A stretch of DNA of 64,000 bases from Bacteroides stercoris ATCC 43183 (GCF_025147325.1 NZ_CP102262.1:868001-932000), one strand, 5' to 3'. Positions 7,543 to 17,309 are shown, counted from the first letter of the stretch. The notes: generated by a model not told the origin, from the sequence alone. Translations and numbers: made by a program.

Positions 7543-9027
7543 TTAATGTACCCACTTGAAGATGCGGTTCCAACGGATTTTTCCATCAAACCAACCACGG
7601 TCTTTATCTAATGAGAGCCAGACAACGATAGGCTTACCTACTACGTGGTCTTCCGGTACGAAGCCCCAGTAGCGGGAGTCAAGGGAATTATGGCGGTTGT
7701 CGCCCATCATCCAATAGTAGTCCAGCTTGAAGGTGTAGGTGTCTGTTTTTTGTCCGTTGATGTAGATACCGTCCGGTTTTTGTTCCAGTGTATTGCCTTC
7801 ATAAGCTACGATGCAACGTTCGTAAATGGGCAGGTTATCTTTGTTCAGGGTAATGGTCGCACCTTTTTCCGGTATCCAGACTGGACCGTAATTATCCCGT
7901 GTCCACTTTGTATAGAGGTTTTGCGGATACATTTGTCCTGAAAGGTTTTCCGGTTCCATGACGATGCGGCTGACCAGTTTTTTATTGCCGGCGAGCGTAT
8001 CGTACATTTTCTGGGTGAGGGGCAGGTGGTACACCGGAGTCAGTCTGCCTTGAGCATCGCGGCGGTCCAATCCCATCTGCATAAGTCCTTCTTCATAATT
8101 GAAGTCATCGGTCATCAGTATCTGGTCGTCGTTACTGATGCCCAATTCGCGAAACATCTCTTCCGGTATGTACGGGCCGGTGGTCTGTACGAAATAGTTG
8201 AGCTGCATCTCTTCCGGATTCTCGATGGCTTTTCCGTCGATGTACACTTGTGTATCTTTGATTTGCAGGGTATCTCCCGGCAGGCCGACGCAGCGTTTTA
8301 CATAGTTCTCGCGGCGGTCGACCGGACGTACCACAATATCACCGTACATTTGCGGATTGGTACGGATCAGATTACGGCCGGCATTGTAATAAAGGTCGTA
8401 GACGGTACGCTGCTGGTCGCGCGTCAGACTGTCCATATTGATTTTATTGGGATATACGCGCTGTCCTTCCCTGTAAGCCAGGCTGTAAAAATCTTCTTGC
8501 TGTCTGTTAAGCGCTACCGTATCACCCGCAGGAAAGTTGAACACGACAATGTCATTCAGCTTCACTTTTCCGAAACCCGGTACGCGTTTGTATTCCCATT
8601 GCGGCCATTCAATGTACGATTTGGTGTTGAATATCGGCAAAGTGTGTTGTGCCAACGGCATGGAAAGCGGTGTGTTCGGTACACGCGGACCGTAGCTCAT
8701 TTTACTTACATACAGAAAGTCACCCACCAGCAATGATTTTTCCAGTGAAGACGAAGGTATCTGATAGTTCTGGAATATGTAGATATTCACAAAATAAACA
8801 GCCACCAAAGCGAATACAATGGCGTCTACCCAACTCATAATGCCACGCACAGCCGGATTCTTGGATTTTTTCCAGAAACTCCAAGGTATTTTCTTGCTGA
8901 TGTAGATGTCAAATATGAAAGGAAGTACAATCAGTCCCCACCAACTTTTCACCCAGACAAGGAACATCAGGTAGAGCAGGGTAACTATGCCGAATTTGAC
9001 CCATTGGGCACGTGTTGCTTTTCTCAT
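7543..9027 (-). CDS. lepB: Signal peptidase I
   Basis: The active signal peptidase I, which cleaves signal peptides from exported preproteins on the periplasmic side of the inner membrane. At 494 aa it is longer than the E. coli enzyme owing to inserts between the catalytic boxes, a form usual in Bacteroidales. Two N-terminal membrane segments (about 12-36 and 66-85) precede box B (P91-S-S-Ser94-L-E), with Leu in place of the common Met after the nucleophile. Box D has Y242-V-Lys244-R-C-V-G-L-P-G-D, giving the Ser/Lys dyad. The C-terminal box GDNRHNSLDSRYWG is intact. It starts 6 bp after dapB. Confidence 0.95.
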   Translation of the reverse strand: MRKATRAQWVKFGIVTLLYLMFLVWVKSWWGLIVLPFIFDIYISKKIPWSFWKKSKNPAVRGIMSWVDAIVFALVAVYFVNIYIFQNYQIPSSSLEKSLLVGDFLYVSKMSYGPRVPNTPLSMPLAQHTLPIFNTKSYIEWPQWEYKRVPGFGKVKLNDIVVFNFPAGDTVALNRQQEDFYSLAYREGQRVYPNKINMDSLTRDQQRTVYDLYYNAGRNLIRTNPQMYGDIVVRPVDRRENYVKRCVGLPGDTLQIKDTQVYIDGKAIENPEEMQLNYFVQTTGPYIPEEMFRELGISNDDQILMTDDFNYEEGLMQMGLDRRDAQGRLTPVYHLPLTQKMYDTLAGNKKLVSRIVMEPENLSGQMYPQNLYTKWTRDNYGPVWIPEKGATITLNKDNLPIYERCIVAYEGNTLEQKPDGIYINGQKTDTYTFKLDYYWMMGDNRHNSLDSRYWGFVPEDHVVGKPIVVWLSLDKDRGWFDGKIRWNRIFKWVH

Positions 9028-9033
9028 AATACT

Positions 9034-9798
9034 TTAGTCTTTTAAAAATGGAAATAAATCGCTCATGCCTAAGAAACCTTGTTTGCCGGCTGTATATTCT
9101 GCTGCCAACACAGCTCCCAAAGCAAAGCCGCTGCGGGTCTTGGCATCATGGGTAATGGTGATGCTGTCTGCCTCTGAATCGTAGCGGATGCTGTGAATGC
9201 CCGGTACTTCTCCCTCGCGGATAGAGCTGACCGGAAGTTCGTCGGCAGCGCATTCGACAGAGCCTGACACGGTTCCATCCGGTGCTTGCAAGGTACCTTT
9301 TACCCAACGGCTTTTGCGGTCGAGATTATCCAGAATACCTTCGGCCAGGGTAATGGCAGTGCCGCTTGGAGCATCCAGCTTGTGTATATGGTGAGTTTCG
9401 CTCATTGTTACGTCGTAAGCAGGGAACCGGTTCATGATCTTCGCCAGATATTTGTTGACGGCCGAGAATATGGCTACTCCCAGACTGAAATTAGATGACC
9501 AGAACAGGGTTTTTCCACCTTCGGAACAAAGCTTTCTTACCTCTTCACCATGTTCTTCCAGCCAGCCTGTACTGCCCGAAACCAATTTTACGTCTGCCTT
9601 GAAAGCTTTCATATAATTGTTGTAGGCTGCCGTCGGATTGGTAAATTCTATGGCGACATCGGCACTTTTGAATGCGGCCGATTCAAAATCCTCCTGGTTA
9701 TTCACATCGATGATGCTGACAATTTCGTGTCCGCGGCTTAAGGCAATCTTCTCGATTTCCTTACCCATTTTTCCGTAACCGATTAATGCGATTTTCAT
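9034..9798 (-). CDS. dapB: 4-hydroxy-tetrahydrodipicolinate reductase
   Basis: DapB reduces 4-hydroxy-tetrahydrodipicolinate with NAD(P)H in the diaminopimelate/lysine pathway, supplying lysine and the peptidoglycan cross-linking residue. The nucleotide-binding glycine motif (GYGKMGKEI) is at the N-terminus, and the substrate/catalytic motif ETHHIHKLDAPSGTA is in the middle. The 254-aa length is normal for Bacteroidetes. It is the first gene of the minus-strand run dapB-lepB-lepB-like-wbqC-like, with a -7 box at 9843-9850. Confidence 0.97.
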   Translation of the reverse strand: MKIALIGYGKMGKEIEKIALSRGHEIVSIIDVNNQEDFESAAFKSADVAIEFTNPTAAYNNYMKAFKADVKLVSGSTGWLEEHGEEVRKLCSEGGKTLFWSSNFSLGVAIFSAVNKYLAKIMNRFPAYDVTMSETHHIHKLDAPSGTAITLAEGILDNLDRKSRWVKGTLQAPDGTVSGSVECAADELPVSSIREGEVPGIHSIRYDSEADSITITHDAKTRSGFALGAVLAAEYTAGKQGFLGMSDLFPFLKD

Positions 9799-9842
9799 TG
9801 TTTCTTTGGTTTTTATTCAGTTTATCAACGAACTATATGTCG

Positions 9843-9850
9843 CAAAGGTA
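9843..9850 (-). promoter_or_regulatory. -7 promoter box for dapB-lepB operon
   Basis: Minus-strand TACCTTTG matches TAnnTTTG. A TTG at about 9873-9875 on the same strand, 22 nt upstream, may be the -33 element. It is arranged back to back with the DUF2851 promoter. Confidence 0.5.
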
Positions 9851-9860
9851 ATCTTTTTCT

Positions 9861-9868
9861 TACATTTG
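9861..9868 (+). promoter_or_regulatory. -7 promoter box for DUF2851 gene
   Basis: TACATTTG fits TAnnTTTG 26 nt upstream of the ATG at 9895, so this 96-bp gap holds two divergent promoters. Confidence 0.5.
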
Positions 9869-9894
9869 CGCACAACATTAACGATAAGTTAACA

Positions 9895-11169
9895 ATGGAA
9901 CAATTGCTGCATTACGTTTGGAAGCATAAGATATTTCCTTTAATGCCTCTCCAGACAACCTCCGGACAGCCGGTCGAAGTGATAGATCCCGGTTTGCCGA
10001 ATACTGATGCAGGCCCCGATTTCTTTAACGCAAAACTGAAAATAAACGGTACGCTTTGGGTGGGTAACGTTGAGTTGCATACGCAGGCTTCGGACTGGTT
10101 TCGTCACGGACATAACCGGGATACGGTTTACGATAATGTTATTCTGCATGTGGTGGGCGAGTCGGATTGCGAGGTGTACTATGCCAACGGCGGTATTGTT
10201 CCCCAGCTACTGTTGCACTGTCCGGACAATGTCCGCCGGCGTTATGACGAATTACGTCAGACGGAAATATACCCTCCTTGTTATTCCATTCTTGCTTCCT
10301 TACCGAAACTGACGGTCCATTCCTGGTTATCGGCTTTGCAGGTAGAGCGTTTTGAACAAAAGGCACAGGCCATTGCCGCACGTCTGGAGCGTTGCAACAA
10401 TCATTGGGAAGATGTATTCTTTATTACCCTTGCCCGTAATCTGGGTTTCGGTCTGAATGGCGATGCTTTTGAAGCGTGGGCCGCTCATCTGCCTTTCCGT
10501 GCAGTAGACAAGCATCGGGATAGCCTTTTTCAGGTAGAGGCGTTCTTTTTAGGACAGGCCGGACTTTTGGAAGAAGATTGGCAGGAGGATTGTTACTACC
10601 GGGAACTTCAGAAAGAGTTTCATTATTTGCAGCGCAAGTTCGAATTGTCAGCTCCAGTGAGTAGTGACCGGTGGCGTTTTTTACGTTTGCGTCCCGGCAA
10701 TTTCCCCCATGTGCGCCTGGCACAGCTTGCCTGGCTGTATCATAAGGAACAATCTTTGTTTTCACGAGTTATGGCGGCCGAAACTGCGGAAGATATAAAG
10801 AAGATAATATCCGCACGGACTTCGCCCTATTGGGAGACACATTTTATGTTTAAAAAAAGCTCGCCCCATCAAGAAAAGCGTTTGGGAGAGAATGCTTTGA
10901 ACCTTATTCTTATCAACACCGTTATCCCTTTTCTGTATGCTTACGGAATGCACAGAGCAGATGAACGGCTTTGTGACCGTGCAACTTGTTTTCTTGAAGC
11001 ATTGAAAGCCGAGAACAATCATGTCACCCGTCTGTGGAGTGGAGCCGGACTTCCCGTTTATACTGCGGCCGACTCACAGGCTTTGCTTCAGCTTCAAAAA
11101 GAATATTGCGACAGGAAGGACTGTTTGCGCTGCCGCTTCGGTTATGAGTATTTGAGGGGTAAGAAGTAA
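9895..11169 (+). CDS. DUF2851 family protein
   Basis: A 424-aa protein of the DUF2851 family, widespread and well conserved in Bacteroidetes but without an assigned function. Recognisable family segments are the N-terminal LLHYVWKHKIFP, the NTDAGPDFFNAKLKINGTLWVGNVELH stretch, whose shape recalls a nuclease-like fold, and a cysteine-containing C-terminus (EYCDRKDCLRCRFG) that could bind a metal. No signal peptide or membrane segment is visible, so a cytoplasmic location is likely. It stands alone between two promoters. Confidence 0.88.
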   Translation: MEQLLHYVWKHKIFPLMPLQTTSGQPVEVIDPGLPNTDAGPDFFNAKLKINGTLWVGNVELHTQASDWFRHGHNRDTVYDNVILHVVGESDCEVYYANGGIVPQLLLHCPDNVRRRYDELRQTEIYPPCYSILASLPKLTVHSWLSALQVERFEQKAQAIAARLERCNNHWEDVFFITLARNLGFGLNGDAFEAWAAHLPFRAVDKHRDSLFQVEAFFLGQAGLLEEDWQEDCYYRELQKEFHYLQRKFELSAPVSSDRWRFLRLRPGNFPHVRLAQLAWLYHKEQSLFSRVMAAETAEDIKKIISARTSPYWETHFMFKKSSPHQEKRLGENALNLILINTVIPFLYAYGMHRADERLCDRATCFLEALKAENNHVTRLWSGAGLPVYTAADSQALLQLQKEYCDRKDCLRCRFGYEYLRGKK

Positions 11170-11217
11170 CAGATGTAAATTCCCGCCGGCTTTTCATTGT
11201 AAATTTCCGGCTTGTCG

Positions 11218-11225
11218 TATATTTG
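11218..11225 (+). promoter_or_regulatory. -7 promoter box for small secreted protein
   Basis: TATATTTG with an upstream TTG at 11197-11199 (18-nt spacer) resembles a Bacteroides -33/-7 promoter, 30 nt before the ATG at 11256. Confidence 0.5.
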
Positions 11226-11255
11226 CACTTTAAATCGGAATAACTCGTATCTATT

Positions 11256-11765
11256 ATGAAAGCTATTAATTTTGTTGTTTGTCTGTGCATGGCGTTTATG
11301 CTCTCAACTTTCAACAGTCTGGCAGCCGGAGAGGATTTCAAGTCATTTCTCCATAAGTTTACATCCAGTGCTTCATTTCAGTATTCACGTATCAAGTTTC
11401 CTTTGAAATCGCCTATCATATTGTTGCAGGATGACGGCGAGACAGAGCAGACTTTTCCTTTTACCCGTGATAAATGGGCGTTGCTGGATAGTGAAACATT
11501 GAAAGAAGGACGTATCACAGAAGAGGAAGGAGGAGTTTACATCTCACGTTTTACCCGGGATGAACCTGCCTATAAAGAATTTGAGGCGGGGTATGATGAG
11601 TCGGAGCCTTCGCTCCGCGTTGTGTTTGAGCTGGTGGGCGGTAATTGGTATGTGACCGACTGCTATAATGATTGGTATAATCTCGACCTGCCTATCGGGG
11701 AGCTGGAAGAGACTGTCCGTACAATGCAGGAGGAGAATAAAAGCTTTGAGGAGCTTCATCCGTAA
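11256..11765 (+). CDS. Small exported protein, DUF4348-like
   Basis: A 169-aa protein with a clear signal peptide (about residues 1-24, ending SLAAG), so it is probably periplasmic. The mature part is mixed alpha/beta and acidic, with no cysteine except one near the C-terminus. It resembles the small Bacteroidales DUF4348 family, though I assign this from memory and not from a defined motif. No function can be read from it. It has its own promoter and a good terminator. Confidence 0.7.
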   Translation: MKAINFVVCLCMAFMLSTFNSLAAGEDFKSFLHKFTSSASFQYSRIKFPLKSPIILLQDDGETEQTFPFTRDKWALLDSETLKEGRITEEEGGVYISRFTRDEPAYKEFEAGYDESEPSLRVVFELVGGNWYVTDCYNDWYNLDLPIGELEETVRTMQEENKSFEELHP

Positions 11766-11830
11766 CATCTGCTGTCGTTTTTTGGATTTTTGCACAAGGA
11801 CATGTGCTTTTTGCATTGGGGCAAACAATA

Positions 11831-11867
11831 AAAAAAGTCCGTCGGATAATTTCCGATGGACTTTTTT
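11831..11867. terminator. Bidirectional intrinsic terminator
   Basis: A 16-position stem (AAAAAAGTCC... to ...GGACTTTTTT, one G-T mispair inside) with a 5-nt loop, A-run on the left and T-run on the right. It lies between the convergent DUF4348-like gene and susD1, and can terminate both. Confidence 0.88.
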
Positions 11868-11926
11868 GTATCTGACTCCGGTATTGATTTTTTTCTTTCA
11901 GAGTATTATATCATATCCGGTGTATA

Positions 11927-13672
11927 TTACCATCCCGGATTGTTAGGGCGTAAATTGGGATTCTTATCTATTTCGTCCTGCGGAATAGGCCATAGATAGT
12001 CTCTTTCGTTGACTACACGGTCATAAAGTTTCTTGTTTACGATATCTTTCACCGGGCCTGCCACTTCCTCCAGTAAGCCCCAACGTCTCATGTCACTGAA
12101 GCTCCAGCCTTCTGCTGCCAGTTCTACAGCGCGTTCATGACGGATACGGGCAAATACTTCTTCTTTGGTTCTTGCTTCCATCCAAGAATCACCGTTATTG
12201 ATTTCAGGCATATTTACACTGGCACGGTTACGGACTTTATTGATATAATATACAGCTTTTTCCTGATCTCCGTTTTCCATCTGGTTATAACATTCGGCGA
12301 GCATCAGATACACATCGGCCAGTCGGATGATAGGAAAGTTAATCGGAGTGTCGGCACGGTTATTGATAGCACCGTCCATGTTGCCCTCTGCTACGAATTT
12401 TCTCCAGAGATAGAGCTGATAATTCTGATTGACACGGATGAAACCATTGTTTTCATGGGCATCACCCTGTTTTTCCAGGAGAATGAATTCTGTATCTTTC
12501 GGCGCATTTTTCACCCAGCCGGCATAGTGTGTGTAGGGAAGAATAATAGATGCTTTCATACGCGGGTCGCGATTTTCGTACATTTCCAATAGCTTCTCGC
12601 GGCTTGCAGGATAAGTTACCACTTTTTTGCTGTTGTCCAGCTTGGCATAGAGTACTTCTTTCCTTATATCTATATTCTCGTTATAACCTTCGAAGTAGTC
12701 GTTCCAGTTAAAGGGCTTTCCGTCTTTACATTCATAGCTGTCTACAAAATCTATAGAGGCCATGACATTGTTCCAGCAACTTCCATAGGAAGCACGGCTA
12801 CCCATATAGAAAGTCGTGGGCATACCGAAATCCTGTCCTACACCCCCTATGTTCTGAATGGCGAAAATCATTTCACTGCTTTCATCACCACCCGGTTTGA
12901 ACAAGCCTGCATAATCCGGGTAGAGTTCTTTTTCGCCATATTTGCCTTCCTTGTTTGTTACAACAGCCTCAAAACATTCTTTGGCGGCTTCATACTCTTT
13001 GGCATAGAGTAGCACTTTACCCTTCAGCGACATGGCAGCAGCCTTGGTAGCTCGACCGGCATTGGACGCATCCCATTCTGTAGGCAGGTAAGTATCGGCG
13101 TTGTCCAAGTCGTCAATGATAAATTTGCGTACTTCTTCCAGACTTTTTCTTGGCTCCAGCATGTTCATGAAATCTTCGGCTACGATAGTGCTTTCATCAT
13201 AAACAGGTACAGGACCGAAGAAGTCCATCAGAGTAAAATAATAGAGTGCACGCATAAATCGGGCCTCAGCTTTGTATCTCAGTTTCAGCTCATCGCTCAT
13301 ATCGCACCGGTCTACGTTTTGAAGCAAGATATTGGCACGGGCTATGCCTTCGTACAGATTTTTGAATTTTCCGGTTACTAATCCGGAAGTAGAGTTATAA
13401 GTACCGCGACCTATAACTGCGTATGATGCAGGGTCATATCCGCTGCCGATGCCACCCAAACAGTCAAGACCGAACTGACGTCCAAAAATATCATCCGACT
13501 GCATTTGGCTGTAGACACCCATCATAATTTGGTCTGCATGGTCTTGAGTCTGGAAAAAGGTTCCCGAACTCAATTGGTCTTCAGGATATACATCCAAATC
13601 ATAGCAGCTGCTTGTAAGGAATAGAGAAGCAGCCAATGTGATAAAGAGTTTATATTTTTTCATTTTATTCAA
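11927..13672 (-). CDS. SusD-like outer-membrane lipoprotein (pair 1)
   Basis: A RagB/SusD-family glycan-binding lipoprotein, 581 aa, that caps its SusC partner at the cell surface. It has a lipoprotein signal ending LFLTSSC, TPR-like helices in the N-terminal half (RYKAEARFMRALYYFTLMDFFG) and the C-terminal segments typical of the family (FPIIRLADVYLMLAECYNQ; FARIRHERAVELAAEGWSFSDMRRWG). An in-frame ATG at 13663 is an alternative start. It begins 9 bp after the susC1 stop, so the pair is cotranscribed. The glycan is inferred as a glycosaminoglycan fragment from the divergent PL8 lyase. Confidence 0.94.
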   Translation of the reverse strand: MNKMKKYKLFITLAASLFLTSSCYDLDVYPEDQLSSGTFFQTQDHADQIMMGVYSQMQSDDIFGRQFGLDCLGGIGSGYDPASYAVIGRGTYNSTSGLVTGKFKNLYEGIARANILLQNVDRCDMSDELKLRYKAEARFMRALYYFTLMDFFGPVPVYDESTIVAEDFMNMLEPRKSLEEVRKFIIDDLDNADTYLPTEWDASNAGRATKAAAMSLKGKVLLYAKEYEAAKECFEAVVTNKEGKYGEKELYPDYAGLFKPGGDESSEMIFAIQNIGGVGQDFGMPTTFYMGSRASYGSCWNNVMASIDFVDSYECKDGKPFNWNDYFEGYNENIDIRKEVLYAKLDNSKKVVTYPASREKLLEMYENRDPRMKASIILPYTHYAGWVKNAPKDTEFILLEKQGDAHENNGFIRVNQNYQLYLWRKFVAEGNMDGAINNRADTPINFPIIRLADVYLMLAECYNQMENGDQEKAVYYINKVRNRASVNMPEINNGDSWMEARTKEEVFARIRHERAVELAAEGWSFSDMRRWGLLEEVAGPVKDIVNKKLYDRVVNERDYLWPIPQDEIDKNPNLRPNNPGW

Positions 13673-13681
13673 TGTTATTGG

Positions 13682-16600
13682 TTAAAAGCTAAGGTTAATG
13701 CCGAATACTACATTTTTCATGGCAGGATAGTCAATGCTTCCTCCTATTTCAGGATCGAAGCCTCTGAAAGAGGTGAAAGTGAAGAAGTTCTCCAAACTAC
13801 CGTAGAAGCGAAGACGTTCTAATGAAATTTTCTTGGTTAATTTGGCTGGAAGCGTATACCCCAGTTGGATATTACGTATTTTCAGATAAGCCAGATTCTC
13901 CAGGTAGAAGTCGCTCATTTGTTTGTTTCTTTGGTCTTGGTATTCCAGCAGGCGCGGATAGGTTGCATCTGTTCTGCCTTCGTACCATCTGCCGTCTGCC
14001 ACTTCCTTGTTCAGTTGATAGCCGTGGCGTACACTGGGGGTATTGGCCAAATCATTTTGCCAGTAAATTTTAGCACCGGCTTGCCCTTGCAGCAGCATGG
14101 CAAAATCAATCCCCTTATAAGAAGCATTCAGATTCAGACCAAATTGGAATTTTGGGTTCGGGCCATCGCTTACGATTTCGCGGTCATCCATATCGATAAT
14201 ACCGTCCTGATTGATGTCTTTGTAAAGCAAGTCACCTTTTTGCGGAGTACCGAAAGCTGCGAACGGATCAACTTTTTTGCCGTCTACCACCGGAGCATTG
14301 TCTATCATTTGCTGTACCAATGCCAAATCTTCATCGGTTTGGATGATGCGGTCGCAACGCAACAGGTATTGTGAATTGATAGCATGTCCTTCCCAAATGA
14401 TATTAGCGCCGCTGTAGGTAATGCCACCTTTGTCTTTGCCTTTATATTTGGTCACTTCATTCTTTACATAAGTAAAGTTTCCGTTTACCGAGTAGGAGAA
14501 ATCTCCTATTTTATCTTGCCAACCCAGTGTAAGTTCCACACCTTGGTTCCACACCTCTGCACTATTTTGTTTGGGAATGGATGCGATACCGTGTACGGCA
14601 GGTGCGGGGAGATTGATGAGGATATCTTTGGTTTTCTTGTGGAAGTAATCCATTGTACCGGTCAGACGATTGTTGAATAGCCCGAAATCAATACCTACAT
14701 TGGTCATATAAGTTGACTCCCAGGTTAAATTAGGATTGGCAATACGGGCTTGTGCCAGACCTAATGCCACTAAATTGTTCAGACTGTAGTTGAAAGCACC
14801 GTCATCGTTTTTGTTGGCATATAAAGCCAGGGCATCATAGTTGCCCACTGCATTGTTGCCTAACGAACCGTAAGACAAACGCAGCTTCAGTGTGCTCAAT
14901 CCTTTGTCTCTTAATCCTTCCATGAATTTTTCCTGTTCTAAACGCCATGCAAAAGATGCGGAAGGAAAGTATCCGGTACGTTTGGATTTGAGGAAGCGGG
15001 AAGATTGGTCGGCTCTCAAATTGATTTCCAGCAAATACTTCTGTTGCCAATCCAAGTTGACACGACCGAAGAAAGAACGCATGGCCCATTCTGCACTGCT
15101 TCCACTGGCAGATGCATCACCGATAGCACCATTAAGTACTCCAAGGCTGGTATCTATCATATCATATTTAGTAGCTTTAAAATTGTGTGAACGGTATTTT
15201 TCCTGGCTGGCACCCAACATTGCATTGATACCTAACGCATCGTTTATCAGGCGAGTTTCATAACGGGCTACTACATCATTGAAGAATCGGTCTATCTTTC
15301 CGTCGTAGTTCATGATGCTGCTTTTCTTCTTATTGGTGAAAGTTACTATTTCATTTCTGAAGTCCCAACCTTCAAGGAAGACCGGTTTGCTGCTTCGCTC
15401 TTCATCTACAAACTCATAGGAGTAGGAGCCTGTCAGGGTAAAACCCTTGAATGGTTTGAGTGTTGCTATAAAGCGGCTTCGTACATTGGTCTTGTGAATG
15501 TTACCGTCCACGGAGTTCAGACGAAGCAATGGATTGTTGTTGGCTGATTGGGAAGAGTCTTCCGAGTTGTTCATAGCACCGTAGCGTCCGTCGGGAGCAC
15601 GGAATACCATACCCGGAGTGGTGGCTGAGGCAAATTTAAATACATCGCTTACTGTACTTCCTTCACTTTGATACTTGGCTGCAGGATCCATGTTGGAAAC
15701 GTAGCCACTGACTTGAGCGGCCAGATTCAGCCATTTTTTAACATCGGCAGAGACATTCAGACGGGCATTATATTTCTCAAAACCGGTGTTTTCCATTACA
15801 CCCGGATTGTTTTGATAGCCGAAAGATGAGTAGAATTTAATTTTTTCACTACCACCGTTCATGGAAATAACATGATTGTGTGCAACGGAGGATTTAAAGG
15901 TTTCTTCCAGCCAGTTGGTATTGGGATATTTCAACGGATTTTTTCCTGCATCAGCACGCCATTCTTCAATAAGAGCCTGGTCCTTAAAGGGCTTTGCCAT
16001 GCCAGACTGCTCATATCCTTCGTTAATCAGTTCCATGTAATCGGCATAGTTGGATACCGGATCCATGTGGTGGGGAATGGTGGTTGAAGTACAAGATATG
16101 TAGCCGTTATAGTCTATATGGATACTTCCCGCCTTGCCTTGCTTGGTGGTAATTAAGATAACACCATTGGCCGCCCGTGAACCGTAGATAGCCGCAGAGG
16201 CGGCATCTTTCAGGATAGATATAGATTCAATATCCTGAGGATTGACCGTATTGATGCCGGCTTCCGCACCATCAATGATGACCAGGGGAGCCGATTCGTT
16301 CAAGGTACCTTGTCCTCGTACTGTTATAGTAGCATTGTCATTACCTGGTTGGTTGCTGCCGCTCATAACGCTCACACCTGCTGCTACACCGGCCAAAGCT
16401 TGTGATACATTGGTAATGGGACGGCTTTCTGTCAGTTCTCCTACATTTACAGAAGAAACAGACCCTGACATGTTTACTTTTTTTTGAGTACCATAACCCA
16501 CTACCACTACTTCTTCCAAGGTCTCGGAGTCTTCTTTCAGATGGATATTCAGATTTTTGGTTGTTCCGGTAATTTGAATTTCCTCGGTAAGAAAACCGAT

Positions 16601-16900
16601 GTACGAAATTTCCAAGACAGAGTTAACCGGAACTTCAATTGAAAATTTACCATCGATGTCTGTGATTGTACCAGTAGTACTCCCTTTTACATGTACATTG
16701 GCACCGATAACCGGTCCGTACTGGTCCGTTACGACTCCTGTCACAGTTTTTACTTGAGTAATACTTTCTATTGCATGATGATGAGGCGTTTCGTTCTGGG
16801 TATTGCCGGCCCATGCAACAGTGTAGGTAGAAGCTAAAATCAAGGATGTTCCCAATACAATTCTCTTGGGTAGAGAAATCGGGTCTTGCTTTTTTCTCAT
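13682..16900 (-). CDS. SusC-like TonB-dependent transporter (pair 1)
   Basis: An outer-membrane SusC/RagA transporter of about 1072 aa. After a signal sequence come a carboxypeptidase-D-like regulatory domain (about 50-125, GVVTDQYGPVIGANVHVKG), the conserved segment EEVVVVGYGTQKK, a plug domain with ESISILKDAASAAIYGSRAANGVI, and a long beta-barrel ending in the aromatic FGINLSF. The frame is open to an ATG at 16993, but I choose the ATG at 16900 because it begins a normal signal peptide (MRKKQDPISLPKRI) and the promoter box at 16963-16970 lies between the two. Confidence 0.94.
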   Translation of the reverse strand: MRKKQDPISLPKRIVLGTSLILASTYTVAWAGNTQNETPHHHAIESITQVKTVTGVVTDQYGPVIGANVHVKGSTTGTITDIDGKFSIEVPVNSVLEISYIGFLTEEIQITGTTKNLNIHLKEDSETLEEVVVVGYGTQKKVNMSGSVSSVNVGELTESRPITNVSQALAGVAAGVSVMSGSNQPGNDNATITVRGQGTLNESAPLVIIDGAEAGINTVNPQDIESISILKDAASAAIYGSRAANGVILITTKQGKAGSIHIDYNGYISCTSTTIPHHMDPVSNYADYMELINEGYEQSGMAKPFKDQALIEEWRADAGKNPLKYPNTNWLEETFKSSVAHNHVISMNGGSEKIKFYSSFGYQNNPGVMENTGFEKYNARLNVSADVKKWLNLAAQVSGYVSNMDPAAKYQSEGSTVSDVFKFASATTPGMVFRAPDGRYGAMNNSEDSSQSANNNPLLRLNSVDGNIHKTNVRSRFIATLKPFKGFTLTGSYSYEFVDEERSSKPVFLEGWDFRNEIVTFTNKKKSSIMNYDGKIDRFFNDVVARYETRLINDALGINAMLGASQEKYRSHNFKATKYDMIDTSLGVLNGAIGDASASGSSAEWAMRSFFGRVNLDWQQKYLLEINLRADQSSRFLKSKRTGYFPSASFAWRLEQEKFMEGLRDKGLSTLKLRLSYGSLGNNAVGNYDALALYANKNDDGAFNYSLNNLVALGLAQARIANPNLTWESTYMTNVGIDFGLFNNRLTGTMDYFHKKTKDILINLPAPAVHGIASIPKQNSAEVWNQGVELTLGWQDKIGDFSYSVNGNFTYVKNEVTKYKGKDKGGITYSGANIIWEGHAINSQYLLRCDRIIQTDEDLALVQQMIDNAPVVDGKKVDPFAAFGTPQKGDLLYKDINQDGIIDMDDREIVSDGPNPKFQFGLNLNASYKGIDFAMLLQGQAGAKIYWQNDLANTPSVRHGYQLNKEVADGRWYEGRTDATYPRLLEYQDQRNKQMSDFYLENLAYLKIRNIQLGYTLPAKLTKKISLERLRFYGSLENFFTFTSFRGFDPEIGGSIDYPAMKNVVFGINLSF

Positions 16901-16962
16901 AAAACAACTAATTAAGGTTAAAAAAACTACGGATATAAATTTCTTATATCTTATATTGACCG

Positions 16963-16993
16963 CAAATATATGTGTAAAATGCATAATAAACAA
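16963..16993 (-). promoter_or_regulatory. -33/-7 promoter of susC1-susD1
   Basis: On the minus strand, TATATTTG (16963-16970) is preceded by TTG (16991-16993) with a 20-nt spacer, a good fit to the Bacteroides sigma-ABfr promoter. It lies 62 nt before the ATG at 16900. Confidence 0.6.
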
Positions 16994-17309
16994 TACGAGA
17001 TTTTATTTCTATCGCAGGCCCGTAAAGAGCCGTATCCAATGTATTTCCGCTATTTCTTCCTAATCAATAATATGTAAATTAATATGATACAGACAAATGG
17101 GAGTGACAACTCTTTTTCTGTTTCAGCTTGTTGTCTGAGGTATGATATAAGGGCTTATGACATTTTTAGACCTCTTCTGTACGATTTATGTCACTCTTTT
17201 TTTTGAAAGAGTTTTTTCTTTGTACAATACTTAATTATAAGATTCACTTACGCGGAGGAGATGTTGGGTATCTAAAATGAAACATATAAATAACCTTAAG
17301 TAAATAAAT
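16994..17309. promoter_or_regulatory. Divergent control region before PL8 lyase
   Basis: This is the only gap over 300 bp (16901-17309 in full). Besides the susC1 promoter it has GAGTGACA at 17101-17108 and its exact reverse complement TGTCACTC at 17189-17196. ACTCTTTTT-like runs follow both. A 7-bp hairpin (ACTCTTT 17193-17199, AAAGAGT 17206-17212) sits just before a TTTG at 17219-17222 that could be a -33 element. No consensus -7 box follows, as expected for a promoter needing an activator such as the HTCS. The operator role is inference. No gene or RNA is seen here. Confidence 0.35.

Noticed and set aside
13682..16900. Idea that SusC1 is an anti-sigma-linked transporter with an STN domain
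   Set aside because: The N-terminus goes directly from the signal peptide to the carboxypeptidase-D-like domain; there is no secretin/TonB N-terminal domain and no sigma/anti-sigma pair nearby.
16901..16993. Extended N-terminus of susC1 starting at the ATG at 16993
   Set aside because: The -7 box at 16963-16970 lies inside this extension, and a normal signal peptide starts at 16900.
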